Assembly: GCA_018894105.1 (NCBI GenBank)
Contig: CM032117.1
Location: forward strand, 32,964,501 to 33,028,500
DNA length: 64,000 nt
Source of the DNA: Jacaranda mimosifolia
Taxonomy: Eukaryota > Streptophyta > Magnoliopsida > Lamiales > Bignoniaceae
Direction of reading: 5' to 3'
Of this stretch, positions 44,336 to 56,072 are shown one piece after another. A program made the position numbers and the translations under genes. Position 1 is the first letter of the stretch. The number at the start of each line of letters is the position of its first letter. The notes below the pieces were generated by a model, which saw only the letters and a program-made list of their open reading frames with translations, had not been told where the DNA came from and did not search any database.

Positions 44336-47300
44336 AACCTTAACAACCATTATATCATAAACTAGGATTTGGAAGCAAGAAAGTTATCTTTGAAGAAAAA
44401 CAAGGCAACAATGTAGATCTTCCCTTTGAACTGTTCCAAAGCAAGATCACCACTCTCTACTCCAAGTATCAATTTCACCACACCAAAGGCTCCTTAATGC
44501 AACAACTTTTGCTCACCAAAGGGCCTCCAAAACAGCTTCAAAGTGGCCAAAAATGAGGAGGAAAAACAGCTCTAAAATTACCCAAGCTATCTTCCAAAAA
44601 TTGGCCACTAATGAAGAATCAAACTCCAAACTTAAGCTTCTCAAGTGTGAAGCCTCTAATGGTGATCCACACACCTAGGAAGAACTCTCAATTTATCACA
44701 CTCTATGCTAGAATAGAATGGGGAAGAAGATAATAGGAGATAGATAGAGTTGGTGGTTTTGGCGATGACAGAAAAGGGGGAGATTTTAGGGAGGTAATTA
44801 CTCAACCATGAGTTGTGCTAACTTTTGGAGGGAAAATGGAAGCATGGAATAATCTTGGTTGGCTGGCCACTCAAGGGTATTTATAGTGTGAATGGAAGCA
44901 ATTGGAAGCTTCCTTCAAACTTTTCCCACTAGGGCCAACTTACTAGATTTGATTCTAGCTTGAATTGAATTTTAATTTCATAAATTAAAAATTCCAACTC
45001 AATAAATTCAAATGGACTCTTCTATTTGATTTTTCCTCCAAAACATAAATTTCCTAGTTACTCAAATTAACTCTTTAATTTAATTGATTTAATATAACTC
45101 ATGAAGTTAATTAAGTCAACTTAATTCTTTAAGCTGACTTTGACTAATTAAATTGTCACATGGCACCAATAAATTAATGGTGCTGATTTCTGCACTCGAT
45201 AGTTTACCTCTGGCACTCCATCTCCTATTTTATTTAATTGCAAATGACTTAATAACCTCAATTTATTTTAGGTTATACTCTCCAATTTTTTATGGACAAA
45301 AGTAACCCTTTGGACACCAACACTTTAATACTACGTATTTAACCCTCTTTAACTCTTCCGAATTTCTCATAAAAGAAAAGGAATTTTGTTTTATACTATA
45401 CTGTTTAGAACTTATTCAGCTCTTTTGGATTTACAGTGTTTAACAACTAGTAAAATCATCTTTTCAAAATAATTTAAATTTCACCAAAAAAAAAAAAACA
45501 AAATTTAAATTAGAATTACATATTCACACCCAAATTTTTTTAAAAATCTTAACAAATTCACACAACATATACATACAAGAAGAACTTTTTTTTAGAAAAA
45601 CACGAGATAATAAATCATCAAAAGCTATAATAAAATAAAAATATAATAACTGTTTTCAACAATCAGAACATCTTGCAACGTACTTTAATGAGCAGTATCC
45701 TAACAAAGGGACAAACATGTTCTGCTATTAAATGATAAACAAAGTTAAGCTGCAATTTTCATCTTAGGAGCATCTCGAGCAGTTGCATAGACCCTCCCAC
45801 TATTTCTTCTTTTTTCTCTTTTTCCTTTAAGAAAGATTAAAGCTAGCATTTCTAACAACTACAACCTTGAATATGTGATTGCATTACAATAACTCAAGAA
45901 AAGCCTCTATGTTGAAAATACAAATTCAACAACAAATCATCTTCCAATAAAGAGAAGTAGAATGAAACCAGAATGCCTTTAGTAAAAGAAGCCAAGTACT
46001 TTACCTCCTACATTTTTCTTAATTTTTTTGATCCAGATTTAGAGAAGCATCTCTGAGTCAGAAATAGAAAAATGTAAGTAAAAAAACATGTGAAAGCATG
46101 ATTACCAAAGTCCTACATTTCATATGTAAATTTCGTAAATAAAAGAAAAATGCAATAAACATCATTTGTAATAATCTACAAATAGATATATACTCCACAA
46201 TTAATGGAAATAAATATAAATACCTTTAAAACTGTAAATATCAAGGTCAATGATAATTGAGCAAATAGTGAGGACATTTTCTATATCGTGGGCTTGAAAA
46301 TTTTTGATTTGTTTTTTGAGTTGTACTAATTCTTCATTATCTTGATCTGCAAGTTTCCCACAATTTTTCAGGGTTTATCAAGAGAAAAAGAGTTGAAGAG
46401 GGTTAAAATTGTAGTGTTAAGGTGGTGGAGTGAAAAAGGGTACTTTCGTCTATGAAAAATTGTAGAATATAACCTAAAATAAATTGGGGTAATTAAGTCA
46501 TTTGCATTTAAAGAAAATAAAAGATGAAGTGACGAAGGTAAACCATGGAGTGGAAAAATCAATACCCTTAAATTAATTCCTTAATTTAATTGGCTTAATT
46601 TAACTCTTTAATTATTTTGATAAATTTAACACTTGAATCAATCAAGCCAAAGTGACCAATTGATAATTAGCCAAAATGCTATCTTTCCCTTTGGGCAAAA
46701 ATTGCCCACATGCAATTTTCTAACTCCTTATAAAATTCCTCCTATCAGATAAGAGTATCCTTAAGCTTTTGTACGGATTAGGTTCTTCAATTCATTAACA
46801 TGGGCTCACAACTTTATGATATTTTGAATGTTAAAAGTATTCAAATTAGTTTAAACTCCTTTAAACTAATAACTCTATCAATTAATCTCCATTAATTGAA
46901 AAGTACCCAATCTCCATGTTTGATATCTAGCAACAAGCCCATGGAGCTCAACGAATTGGATGAATGAATTATTTTGGGTGAATCATTATCGCTTATGATT
47001 GCCGTGCAAATACAGTCCTTCCATTTCCTATCTCTTGAAAGAGGCCTAGGGTAAGATATTTGTCTGCTCCCTAATAGCTTCGATTACTATGTATCTATTC
47101 TTGATGTTTGATTCCTCATTATGACCTCAACTTTGGAAAACTCCTTTTCCTAATTGTCATATCACCTTGCGCAAGAATTTCTTGAAATTGATCATCTTAG
47201 AATACATAGGAGATCAACCTGTTATTCACTGACGGGCAAAATGATCCTATCTTGAAACTCCCCAACTTTTATACTTTGGTAGCTTGTGCCCAACCTTAGC

Positions 47301-47828
47301 CTTGGGTGACCCACTACGTGGTCGAATCAAAATCAAAGCATAAGGACCTAAATACAAGATTCCTATGGAACCTCAAGTTAAAGGATTAATTATATGCACT
47401 AACTTGCCACTAGGGCTATCTAGTGGATTCTCTAAGCGGGCCTTCAGTGAACTTGTTCTCTAAAAAGCACCCACTAACATGCATCCATGTCTAACATAGA
47501 TTGCCCATGAAACGGGGCAATATTCAACTCCTTGGAATATGCATTGTTAGTTCAAGTCTATTTGAATCTTAGATGCCCTGTCTTTAAGATTCTATGACTT
47601 GGAATATTTAAAATCATGACCATAGGGACTTGTTTCATGATCACCATCATATGTATGACCAAGTCGTGTAGTCTTGTATGATTTAAGGGCTTCAACCAAA
47701 TCCATGTGAAGAAAACATTGACGTATAAGATGAAGATGGCCATTTTATTGAATATAATTCAATCAAGACTATTACATGGAATAGTTATACAAGCCAATCT
47801 AATTGGCTTTTAGGGCATTATTCCAACA
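44336..47828 (-). repeat. Copia 5' LTR of element X, interrupted by a Mutator-type MITE
   Basis: LTR sequence in minus orientation, missing about 85 bases at its inner end and its primer site. It continues to CATTATTCCAACA at 47828. The MITE 45178-46567 splits it. The two LTR parts read continuously when the insert and one target copy are removed. Confidence 0.8.
45178..46567. mobile_element. Mutator-type non-autonomous element, about 200-bp inverted ends
   Basis: The two ends are inverted copies over about 200 bases. Both contain GCAAATGACTTAAT, CAATTTATTTTAGGTTATA and AACCCTCTT.AACTCTT. The flanking ATAAATTAA (45169-45177) and TTAAATTAA (46568-46576) match at 8 of 9 positions, as expected for a 9-bp Mutator duplication. 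The interior (about 45370-46360) is AT-rich. A short minus-strand reading near 45760-45820 (NSGRVYATARDAPKMKIAA) hints at a captured coding fragment but is not assigned. Confidence 0.83.
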
Positions 47829-48663
47829 TGGTCAAACTCATCATGAACTGTACCATGTCTAACAATGTACAGTTTCTCTTTTCGGTTACTCCATTAAATT
47901 GGGGTATGGCTGGTGGAGCTATTGTTAGAGAATCCTATTCTCTTTTGGATAATCTAAGAATTCGGTGCTTAAGTATTCTCCTCCTCGATACGATCAAAGA
48001 ACTCTGATACTAAGTCCTGATTGTTTTCGACTTCATTTCTATGCTCTTTGAACTTTTCAAAGGCTTCGGACTTGTGCTTCATAAGATACACATGTCCGAA
48101 TCGAGTGAAATCATCGGTGAAGGTAATGAAGTAAGAATAGACTCCTCTTGCACTAATTCTTAGTGGACCACATATGTCCATGTGGATCAAATCCAAACGA
48201 TTAGTGAATTGCTCCGTTTGTCCAACAAAAGGAGTCTTGATCATTTTTCCCCTTAAAGAAGACTCACAAGTAGGTAAGTCCTCTAATCCACCAACATTTA
48301 GCAATTTGAGGGCTATTAACTTGCTCATCCTAATTTGTGGAAATATGACCAAAATGTAAATGCCAAAGATAGGCACTTTCTTGGTTATCTAATTATTTTT
48401 TGTTCTTCTATTGAATGTGCCTTAGTGATGGTGGAGAATCTAAAATGTATAATTCATTATAAATTGTACCAATGGCACAAAGGTACATAGTAACAAGGAT
48501 TCAGTACAAGTTTTAGAATATCTAAAGTCTAACTTAACTTATGCCTTTAGTTTTGGCAGAAACTTTTGTTCCTTCGCCAAGGCAATAGATCATATCCCTA
48601 TCACTAAGATTTATTTTTTCTTTCCATCCTTTGCAACAAATTACAAAGATGAGAACCACATAC
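47829..48663 (-). pseudogene. Copia pre-integrase/integrase remnant (host element H, part 2)
   Basis: Continues the frame broken at 30933. In sense it reads KLIALKLLNVGGLEDLPTCE with CESSLRGKM (one cysteine of the zinc-binding CESCLKGKM changed to serine), then LIHMDICGPLRISARGVYSY, FITFTDDFTRFGHVYLMKHK. It ends at 48663 within the protease region (ACGSHLCN-equivalent), where a plus-strand LTR begins. Confidence 0.85.
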
Positions 48664-49958
48664 TATTGGAATAGTGCCCCACAAGCCAATTAGATTGGCA
48701 TTGTAAACTATTTCACTCTTGATACAATCTTGATTGAATGATATTCATTATACGGCCATCTTCATCATATGCTCATTATTACTTCATTGTCATTTGGCTG
48801 AAGCCCTTAGATCACACAAGACTATGGGAGTTGGTCACACACTGGGTAGTGATCATGGAATAAGTCTTACATGATCGTGATCTTAAATCTTAGAAGTCAT
48901 AGGATCTTACAAGATAGGACATCTAAGATTCGGATAGACTTGCACTAATGATGCATAAATCCAAGGGTTGGTTATTGCTCCATTCCATGAGCAATCCCAT
49001 ATGAGATATGGATGCACATTAGTGGGTGTTTATGAGAAAACAAGGCACTGAAGGATTGCCTGGAAAATCTACTAGATAGCCAAAGTGGCAAGTCGGTAGT
49101 AGCGAATTCTCTAGCTTATGCTAGTGCATATAATTAGTTCTCTGACTTGAGGATCGATGGTAACCTTATGTTTAGGTCCTCATGCTTTAACTCCTCCTTG
49201 GTCACTTAGCGGGCCATTCGGGAAGAGATCAGGCATGAGCTACTTAGACATGGAGGTTTGTGAAATGCAAGATGGAATCTGACTCCTCATCTTTGTGAAG
49301 GACGAGTGCATCTTTTATGTATATAATGATCGATTCCAAGAAATCCTTGTGTAAGGTAGTATGACAATTTGGAAAAGGAATTTTCCAAAGATGAGGTCAT
49401 AAAGTGGAATTGAACATTGGGAATAGAGACATAGTATCGAGGCTATTAGGAAACCAACAAATATCTCGCCCTAGGCCTCTTTCGGGAGATAGGAGATGGA
49501 AGGATCGTATTTGCATGGTACGCTTGGAGTTATAATAGTTCTTCAAAAGCATTCATTTTGGCTAATTAGTTGGGCTCCATGGGCTGGAGGTTGGACATCG
49601 ACCATGGAGATTGGGTACTCTTCAATTAATGGAGATTAATTGAATTGACTAATTAGTTTTAAGGAGTTTAAACTAAAATGAATATATGATATTCAAAAGT
49701 TACAAGGAGTTGTGAGCCCATGTCTAATGAATGGTAGAACCTATCAGGTCTCACACAAAAGCCAATTACATTTCCTAATTGATGGAGGAATTATTCTAAG
49801 TGTTAGGAAATTCACTCCAAGTGACTGATTTTGGGGTCATCAAAAATTGAGGTCAACTTTGGTTGATTGATTTAATTTTTAAATTGATCAACTAATATGA
49901 TCATGACCATAAATTTGTCACTTGGAGTTAAATTAAGATCAATCATTTTTATGGTCAT
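48664..49958 (+). repeat. Copia LTR part, plus orientation
   Basis: Starts TATTGGAATAGTGCCCCACA (first G changed to A) and is homologous to the first 1.3 kb of the LTR. It stops at the insertion of element 49964-58257. A 14-base inverted repeat (49900-49913 and 49948-49961) lies next to the insertion point. Confidence 0.8.
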
Positions 49959-49963
49959 GATTG

Positions 49964-52186
49964 TGAAGGTACGTGTGGCACTAGGATCCAAATATTTGAA
50001 AAATAAAACTGAACAAACTAGCCCACACAACACCCCCAGGATCAAGACATACATGGAATTCAGATTTAGAAAGGGAAATATACCTGGGTGATGAGAGAAA
50101 ATCGAAGAGCAAGAGAAAACTCTTGAAAACTGTCAAACTGTCTCTTCACCGGCGCAGCAGGATCACCACCGATTTTCCCTTGGATGGACTCCTCCATTTT
50201 TGCTGAAATTTTTATAGGAACTCCTCAACCCTTTGAAGATTCTTTAGTTCAAAATTCAGCCCGATCAGAACACCAAGGGTCCTCCTAGAACTAGCAAAAA
50301 ACCGGCTGCCAGAAAACTGCTCTAGTCAAGAGCAAAAGCAACCAAATTAGATTGCCTCTAATGTAAAAGTCCACACACCAAATCTATGGTCTATTATCTA
50401 CAGAATGGCTGGAATATCTGCAGAGAATGAGGGTAGGAAGGCTGGGAAGGAGGAGGAGGAGGAAGTTGGAGAGAATAATGGGATACTAACAAATTAGATT
50501 CCCACTACACAAAATGTGGGGAGAAATCACACTAGTCATGCACACACTTGCTCTCACTCACACACTTGGCCAGCCACACTCCTATATATAGATATAGGAG
50601 TGGTCCATGAACATCCCCAAGGAGATGATGCCAAGTGTCCTTCCCAAGGTGGCCACTAACTAGTAATTAGTGAATAAGAATATTAATTGAAGCACAAATT
50701 TCATCTTATGAAATATCTTGCAATTAAATTCCAATTCACGTTAAATGAACCATTCACTTAATTATTCTCCCAAAAAATAATCCTCCAACTCAATTAAATT
50801 AAACACTTTAATTTAACCAATACTAATTTGACTTAACTCTTAAGTCAAAAATGCTTAACTATTTAAGCTAGTCAAAGTCAAAGTCAATTTTACCCTTAAA
50901 TTAATTTTGACCAATTGATAGTCATGTGACATCAATTAATTAACCCTTAATTAATTGGTCTTAATTTAACTCTTAAATTAATTTGACCAATTTAACATTT
51001 AAATTGATCAAGTCAAAATGACTACAATTTTGCCTCCTCCAAAATGGTTATGAATTTTCTATCTCTTAGAAAACTCTACTTCCTTCAATTGACCATGTCA
51101 TTGGCTTTTGTGTGTGACCCATTAGGTTCTACCATTCATTGGACATGGGCTCACAACTTGTGACTTTTGGAATATCAAATATTCACATTAGTTTAAACTC
51201 CTTTAAACTAAGCGACTCGATTCAATTAATCTCATTAATTGAAGAGTACCCAATCTCCATGGTCGATGTCCAACCTCAAGCCCATGGAGCCCAACTAATT
51301 GGCCGAAATGAATGCTCTTCAAGAACCATTCTAGCATTACGCGTACCATGCAAATACGGTCCTTCCATCTCGTATCTCCCGAAAGAGGCCTAGGGCAAGA
51401 TATTAGTCAACTCCCTAATAGCCTCGATACTATGTTTCTATTCTTAATGTTCAATTCCCTTTGTGACCTCATCTTTGGAACGCCTTTCCAAATTGTCACA
51501 TCACCTTGCACAAGGATTTCTTGGAATCGATCATCATAGAACACATAGGAGATGCACTCGCCCTTCACAAAGATGAGGAGTCGGATTCCATCTTGGATCT
51601 CACAAACCTCCATGCCAAGTAGCTCATACCCAATCTCAACGCGGAAGACCCGCTAAGTGATCAAGGAAGAGTCAAAGCATGAGGACCGGACATAAGATTA
51701 CCATGGATCCTCATGTCAAAGGACTAATAATATGCACTAGCGTAAGCGGGAGAACTTTCTACTACCGACTTGCCATTTGGGCTATCTAGTGGATTCTCCA
51801 AGCGGGTCTTCAGTGCCTTGTTCCCTAACAAGCACCCACTAACATGCACCCGTATCTCATACAATTGCTCATGGAACAAAACAATATCCAACTCTTGGAT
51901 TATGTATTGTTAGTGCAAGTCTATCCGGATCTTAGATGCCCTTGTTCTCTTAAGATCTTATGACTTGGAAGGTTTAAGATCACGACTGTGTGAGACTTAT
52001 TCCATCGTCACCAAACCAAGTCCCATAATCTTGTGTGATCTAAGGGCTTCATCCAAATGCCAGTGAAGTAAATGAAGAGCATATGATGAAGATGGCCATA
52101 TGATGAATATCATTCAATCAAGATTGTCTTACAATGAAATAGTTTACAAGGCCAATATAATTGGCTTGCTGGGCACTATTCTAACA
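49964..52186 (-). repeat. 3' LTR of the best preserved copia
   Basis: A 2223-base LTR from TGAAGGTACG to CTATTCTAACA (plus-strand reading; one base differs from the usual TTCCAACA). The palindromic CCTATATATAGATATAGG at 50581-50598 marks the TATA region. The last 526 bases match the truncated 5' LTR at 57743-58257. Confidence 0.9.
50581..50598 (-). promoter_or_regulatory. LTR TATA region
   Basis: TATATATA within an imperfect palindrome, at the position shared by TATA boxes in the other LTR copies. This copy is in the 3' LTR, so it would drive transcription outward into 48.7-50 kb rather than through the element. Confidence 0.5.
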
Positions 52187-52206
52187 ATCTCCCACTTGCC
52201 CTAAAG
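52187..52206 (-). other. Polypurine tract of the best preserved copia
   Basis: The plus strand reads ATCTCCCACTTGCCCTAAAG; the sense strand is GGGCAAGTGGGAGAT directly before the 3' LTR. Confidence 0.85.
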
Positions 52207-55200
52207 CCAATGCCCCATGGCCTTAAGACCCATCTTCTCAAGATGTCCTTCAAAGACCTTTTGCGAAAGGGGTTTAGTTAGTGGATCTACTATATTCTCT
52301 TCTGAGGCAACTCTCTCCACTCAAATGTCGCCTCTATCAATGATCTCCCGAATCAAATGATATCACCTCAAAATGTGCTTGGATCGCTGATGAGATCTTG
52401 GCTCTTTAGCTTGCGCTACCGCCCCGTTGTTGTCACAGAAGACAACCACTGGGTCAGCAATGCTAGGCACCACATTCAACTCTTGAATGAAAATTTTCAT
52501 CCAAACACCCTCATTTGCAGCTTCCGAAGCTGCAATATACTTTGCTTCAGTGGTTGAATTGGCCGTGGTGTCTTGTTTGGAACTTTTCCAACTCACCGCG
52601 CCACCATTGAGGCAAAATATAAATCAAGAAGTGGATTTGAGGTCATCTACATCGGATTGGAAACTTGAATTCGAAAACCCTTCTAGTTTCAATTCTCCAT
52701 TGCCGTATACCAAGAACATGTCCTTAGTTCTTCTCAAGTACTTAAGGATTGCTTTTACGGCTATCCAGTGACTCTCACCGGGATTGGATTGACCTATTCG
52801 TAACACTTAGCGAGTGTGCCACATCCGGTCTAGTACATTGCACTGCATACATTATGCTTCCTATGGCGGAGGCATAAGGTATGTGGGACATTCTTTGCTT
52901 CTCTTCCTTAGTCTTGGAGGCCATAGACTTTGAGAGACAAATGCCATGTCCCATGGGAAAATCCCCTCTTGGATTCTTCCATACTAAACCTCTTTAGTAT
53001 CTTGTCAATGTATGGGGTTTGGGAAAGCCCCAGCATCCTCTTCGATCTATATCTATAGATATGTATTCCCAATACGTAGGATGCTTATCCCAAATCCTTC
53101 ATGGAGAATTGTGTAGATAACCATGCTTTAGTACACTCTAACATTCCTACCTCATTCCCAATGAGAAGGATGTCATCGACATAAAGCACAATAAACTGTA
53201 TTGAACTCCCACTAGATTTCTTGTACACACAAGGTTCATACATATTTTTGACAAAACCAAACGATTTGACCGTTTTTTCAAAACATATGTTCCAACTTCG
53301 GGATGCTTGTTTTAACCCATAGATGGATCTCTAGAGTTTGCAAACTTTTTGCTCACTCCCTTTGGATGTAAAATCTTGTGGTTGCTCCATGTAAATTTCT
53401 TCTTCAATGTGACCATTGAGGAAAGCGGTTTTAACATCCATTTGCCATATCTCATAGTCATAATATGCGGCTATGGCAAGTAAGATCCGAATGGACTTAG
53501 GCATAGCAACTGGTGAAAAGGTTTCCTCGAAATCGATACCGGGTCTTTGAGTGTAACCTTTTGCCACTAGCTGTGCCTTAAAAGTCACCACTTCTCCATC
53601 TACTCCAAGCTTCCGCTTATAGATCCACTTGCAACCGACGGGAACTATTCCCTCTGGTGGATCTACCAAAGTCCATACTTTGTTTGAGTACATGGAGTCC
53701 ATTTCAGATCTCATGGCTTCTAGCCAACGTCCCGAATCTATGTCCAACATAGCTTCCTCATAGGTCTTTGGATCACTATCCAATTGATCCGCCTCATAAA
53801 GGAATCCAAACCTTTTGGGTTGCTTCTTGATCCGGTCAGACCTTCTTAGAGGGTGTGTACAAGGTTCTAATTCCATATTTGTTTCCACTGCTTGTGGGAT
53901 TTCTTGATCGTCTTGAACTTCATCGAGTTCAATGACAACGCCATTTCTATCTAATAGAAATTCCTTTTCCAAAAATTGGGCGTTCCTTGAAACAAACACC
54001 TTTTGTTCCAAGGGATCGTAAAAGTAATAACCCATAGACTCTCTTGGGTATCCCACAAACTTGCATAAGGTGGATCTACTATCCAACTTATCTCTCACTG
54101 TTCGTCTCACATAGGCGGGAGATCCCCAAACTTTCAAATAATGGTAAGAGCGTGCTTTGCCATGCCATATCTCATATGGTGTCTTTGGCACAGACTTTGA
54201 AGGTACTACATTTAGTAGCCTTGCCACCGTTTCTAAGGCGTATTCCCAAAAGGATATAGGTACATTGGAAAAACTCATCATGGAACGTACCATGTCCAGC
54301 AAGGTACGGTTTCTCCTTTCGGCTATTCCATTATGTTGGGGTGTGTCGGGTGGAGTCCATTGTGAAAGAATCCCATTCTCTTTTAGATAATCCAAGAATT
54401 CAGTACTTAAGTATTCACCACCTCGATCCGATCAAAGAGTTTTAATACTAAGTCCCTTTTTCTTTTCTACTTCATTCTTGTACTCTTTGAACTTTTCAAA
54501 GGCCTCGGACTTGTACTTCATAAGATACACATGTTCGTACCGACTATAATCATCAGTGAAAGTGATGAAGTAGGAATAGCCTCCTCTCCCACTAACTCTT
54601 AGTGGTCCACGAACATCCGAATGGATCAAATCCAATAGATGTGTGGTTCGCTCCGTTTGTCCTATAAATGGAGTTTTGGTCATTTTTCCCTTTAAACAAG
54701 ATTCACAAGTAGGAAGGTTCTCAATGCCACTAACATTTAGTGCTTTGAGCGCTTCTAACTTGCTCATCCTATTTTTAGAGATATGACCAAGTCTTGCATG
54801 CCATAACATGGCATCTTCTTGGATATCTAGCTTTCTTTTATTCGATTGAATGTGCATAAGTGAAGGTTGGGAATCAAGTATGTATAATCCATTCATTAAT
54901 GTACCTTTAGCAATTAAAGAACCATTCTTTAATGCCATCAATGTCCCATTCGATATAGAAAAATCATATCCTTCATTATCAAGAACGGGAATTGATATGA
55001 TGTTCTTAACAAGATGGGGTAGATAATAAACTGGATCTAATACAATTTTAGCATTCCCCAAGTCTAACTTGATTATGCCTTGGAAAGTGGCCGCAACAGT
55101 TGCTCCATTTCCTAGGCGGAGGACCATATCCCCTTCACGAAGTCCCTTTCTTCTTTCCATCCCCTGTAACGAATTACATAGATGAGAACCGCATGCGGTA

Positions 55201-56072
55201 TCAAATACCCATGTGGAAGAGTTGGTGGTTAAATGCACTTCAATGAATAACATACCCTTCTCAAGAGTATCAAGGTAAGCTTTACAGTTTCTCTTCCAAT
55301 GCCCCTTTTCACCACAATGGAAACAATTTGCATTGGTCTTAGCCTTTTTCTTAACTCTCCCAGAAATCTTCTCGGGTTGCTTCCCTTTGGAAGAACTTTT
55401 CTTCTTTTTTCCTCCCTTTCTTGGGCCCCTAAGGACTTTTGACTTGGAGGTGGAGGCAATCATGAGAGGTTTTTCCTTTTCCAAGGTCGACTCGGCAGAC
55501 ACAAGCATGTTCACCAATTCGTTAATCGTCACTTCCTGCTTGGACATATTAAAGTTCATGACGAATTGGTCGAACGATGGAGGTAACGACTGTAGGATCA
55601 AATCCATGTAAAGGTCATTGTCCATAATCACGTCAAGTTGTCCAAGCTTTTCGATGAGTCCAATCATCTTAAGCCCGTGGTCATGGACACTCAAACCTTC
55701 ACTCATCCTTGCTCTAAAAAGCTCCTTTGACAAAGCGAACCTTTCGTGTTTTGATTGTACACCATACAACTCTTGTAGGTGCACATAGATTTCTTGAGCA
55801 TGTTTCCTGTTCTCATGAGATTTTTGGAGCTCATTAGTCATGGATGCCATCATGAGACACCTCACTTGTAGATCATCAGCTACAAATTTAGTGAACACTT
55901 CACGTGCCTCATCAGAAGGGTCATTACCTAATGTGTCTGGCGGACTTTGATCAAGTACATAAGTCCTCTTCTCAGAGTCAAGAATTATCTTAAGGTTTCT
56001 CAACCAATCTTGGAAGTTAGGCCCGGTTAGCTTATTGGTTTCCAAAATACTTGCGAGTGGATTTTTCGTCAT
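52207..56072 (-). pseudogene. Copia gag-pol, near full length, with stop codons
   Basis: Gag starts at 56072 (MTKNPLASILETNKLTGPNF). The zinc knuckle CFHCGEKGHWKRNC (55283-55324) keeps all four ligands. The protease-like site is WVFDTACGSHLC. The pre-integrase block is LWHARLGHISKNRM with CESCLKGKM. Integrase runs through FITFTDDYSRY to AERRNRTLLDMV. Reverse transcriptase has YEIWQMDVKTAFLNG and LYVDDILLIGN (near 53185). RNase H has SSKQDTTANSTTEAKYIAAS and ends RSKHILR near 52365. The frame is broken by a TGA at the integrase SDRGGEY block (54429-54431, arginine codon expected), a TAG before RSIYGLKQ (53328-53330), a stop after SMKDLG and frameshifts in the RT-RNase H linker. One polyprotein of about 1300 residues is expected, so this copy is inactive but only lightly decayed. 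Confidence 0.92.

Larger units (their letters stand above)
30934..47828 (-). mobile_element. Composite copia insertion X with TGGTC target duplication
   Basis: Both outer ends are minus-orientation LTR ends: 30934/30937 and ATTCCAACA at 47828. They are flanked by TGGTC at 30929-30933 and 47829-47833. The host integrase sequence is continuous across the two flanks (..TACATTGG/AAAAACTC.. at 54260-54275 in the intact copy). The interior has been heavily rearranged: it now contains plus-oriented gag-pol, extra LTRs in both orientations and a Mutator-type MITE, so later insertions and recombination have replaced most of the original coding region. Confidence 0.75.

Noticed and set aside
54044..54390. 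Plus-strand frames opposite integrase, also seen at 20750, 30819 and 35527 (opposite strand)
   Set aside because: They recur in every copy only because they mirror the conserved integrase coding sequence.
55333..55611. Plus-strand frame opposite copia gag
   Set aside because: Shadow of the minus-strand gag zinc-knuckle and lysine-rich region, with no similarity of its own.
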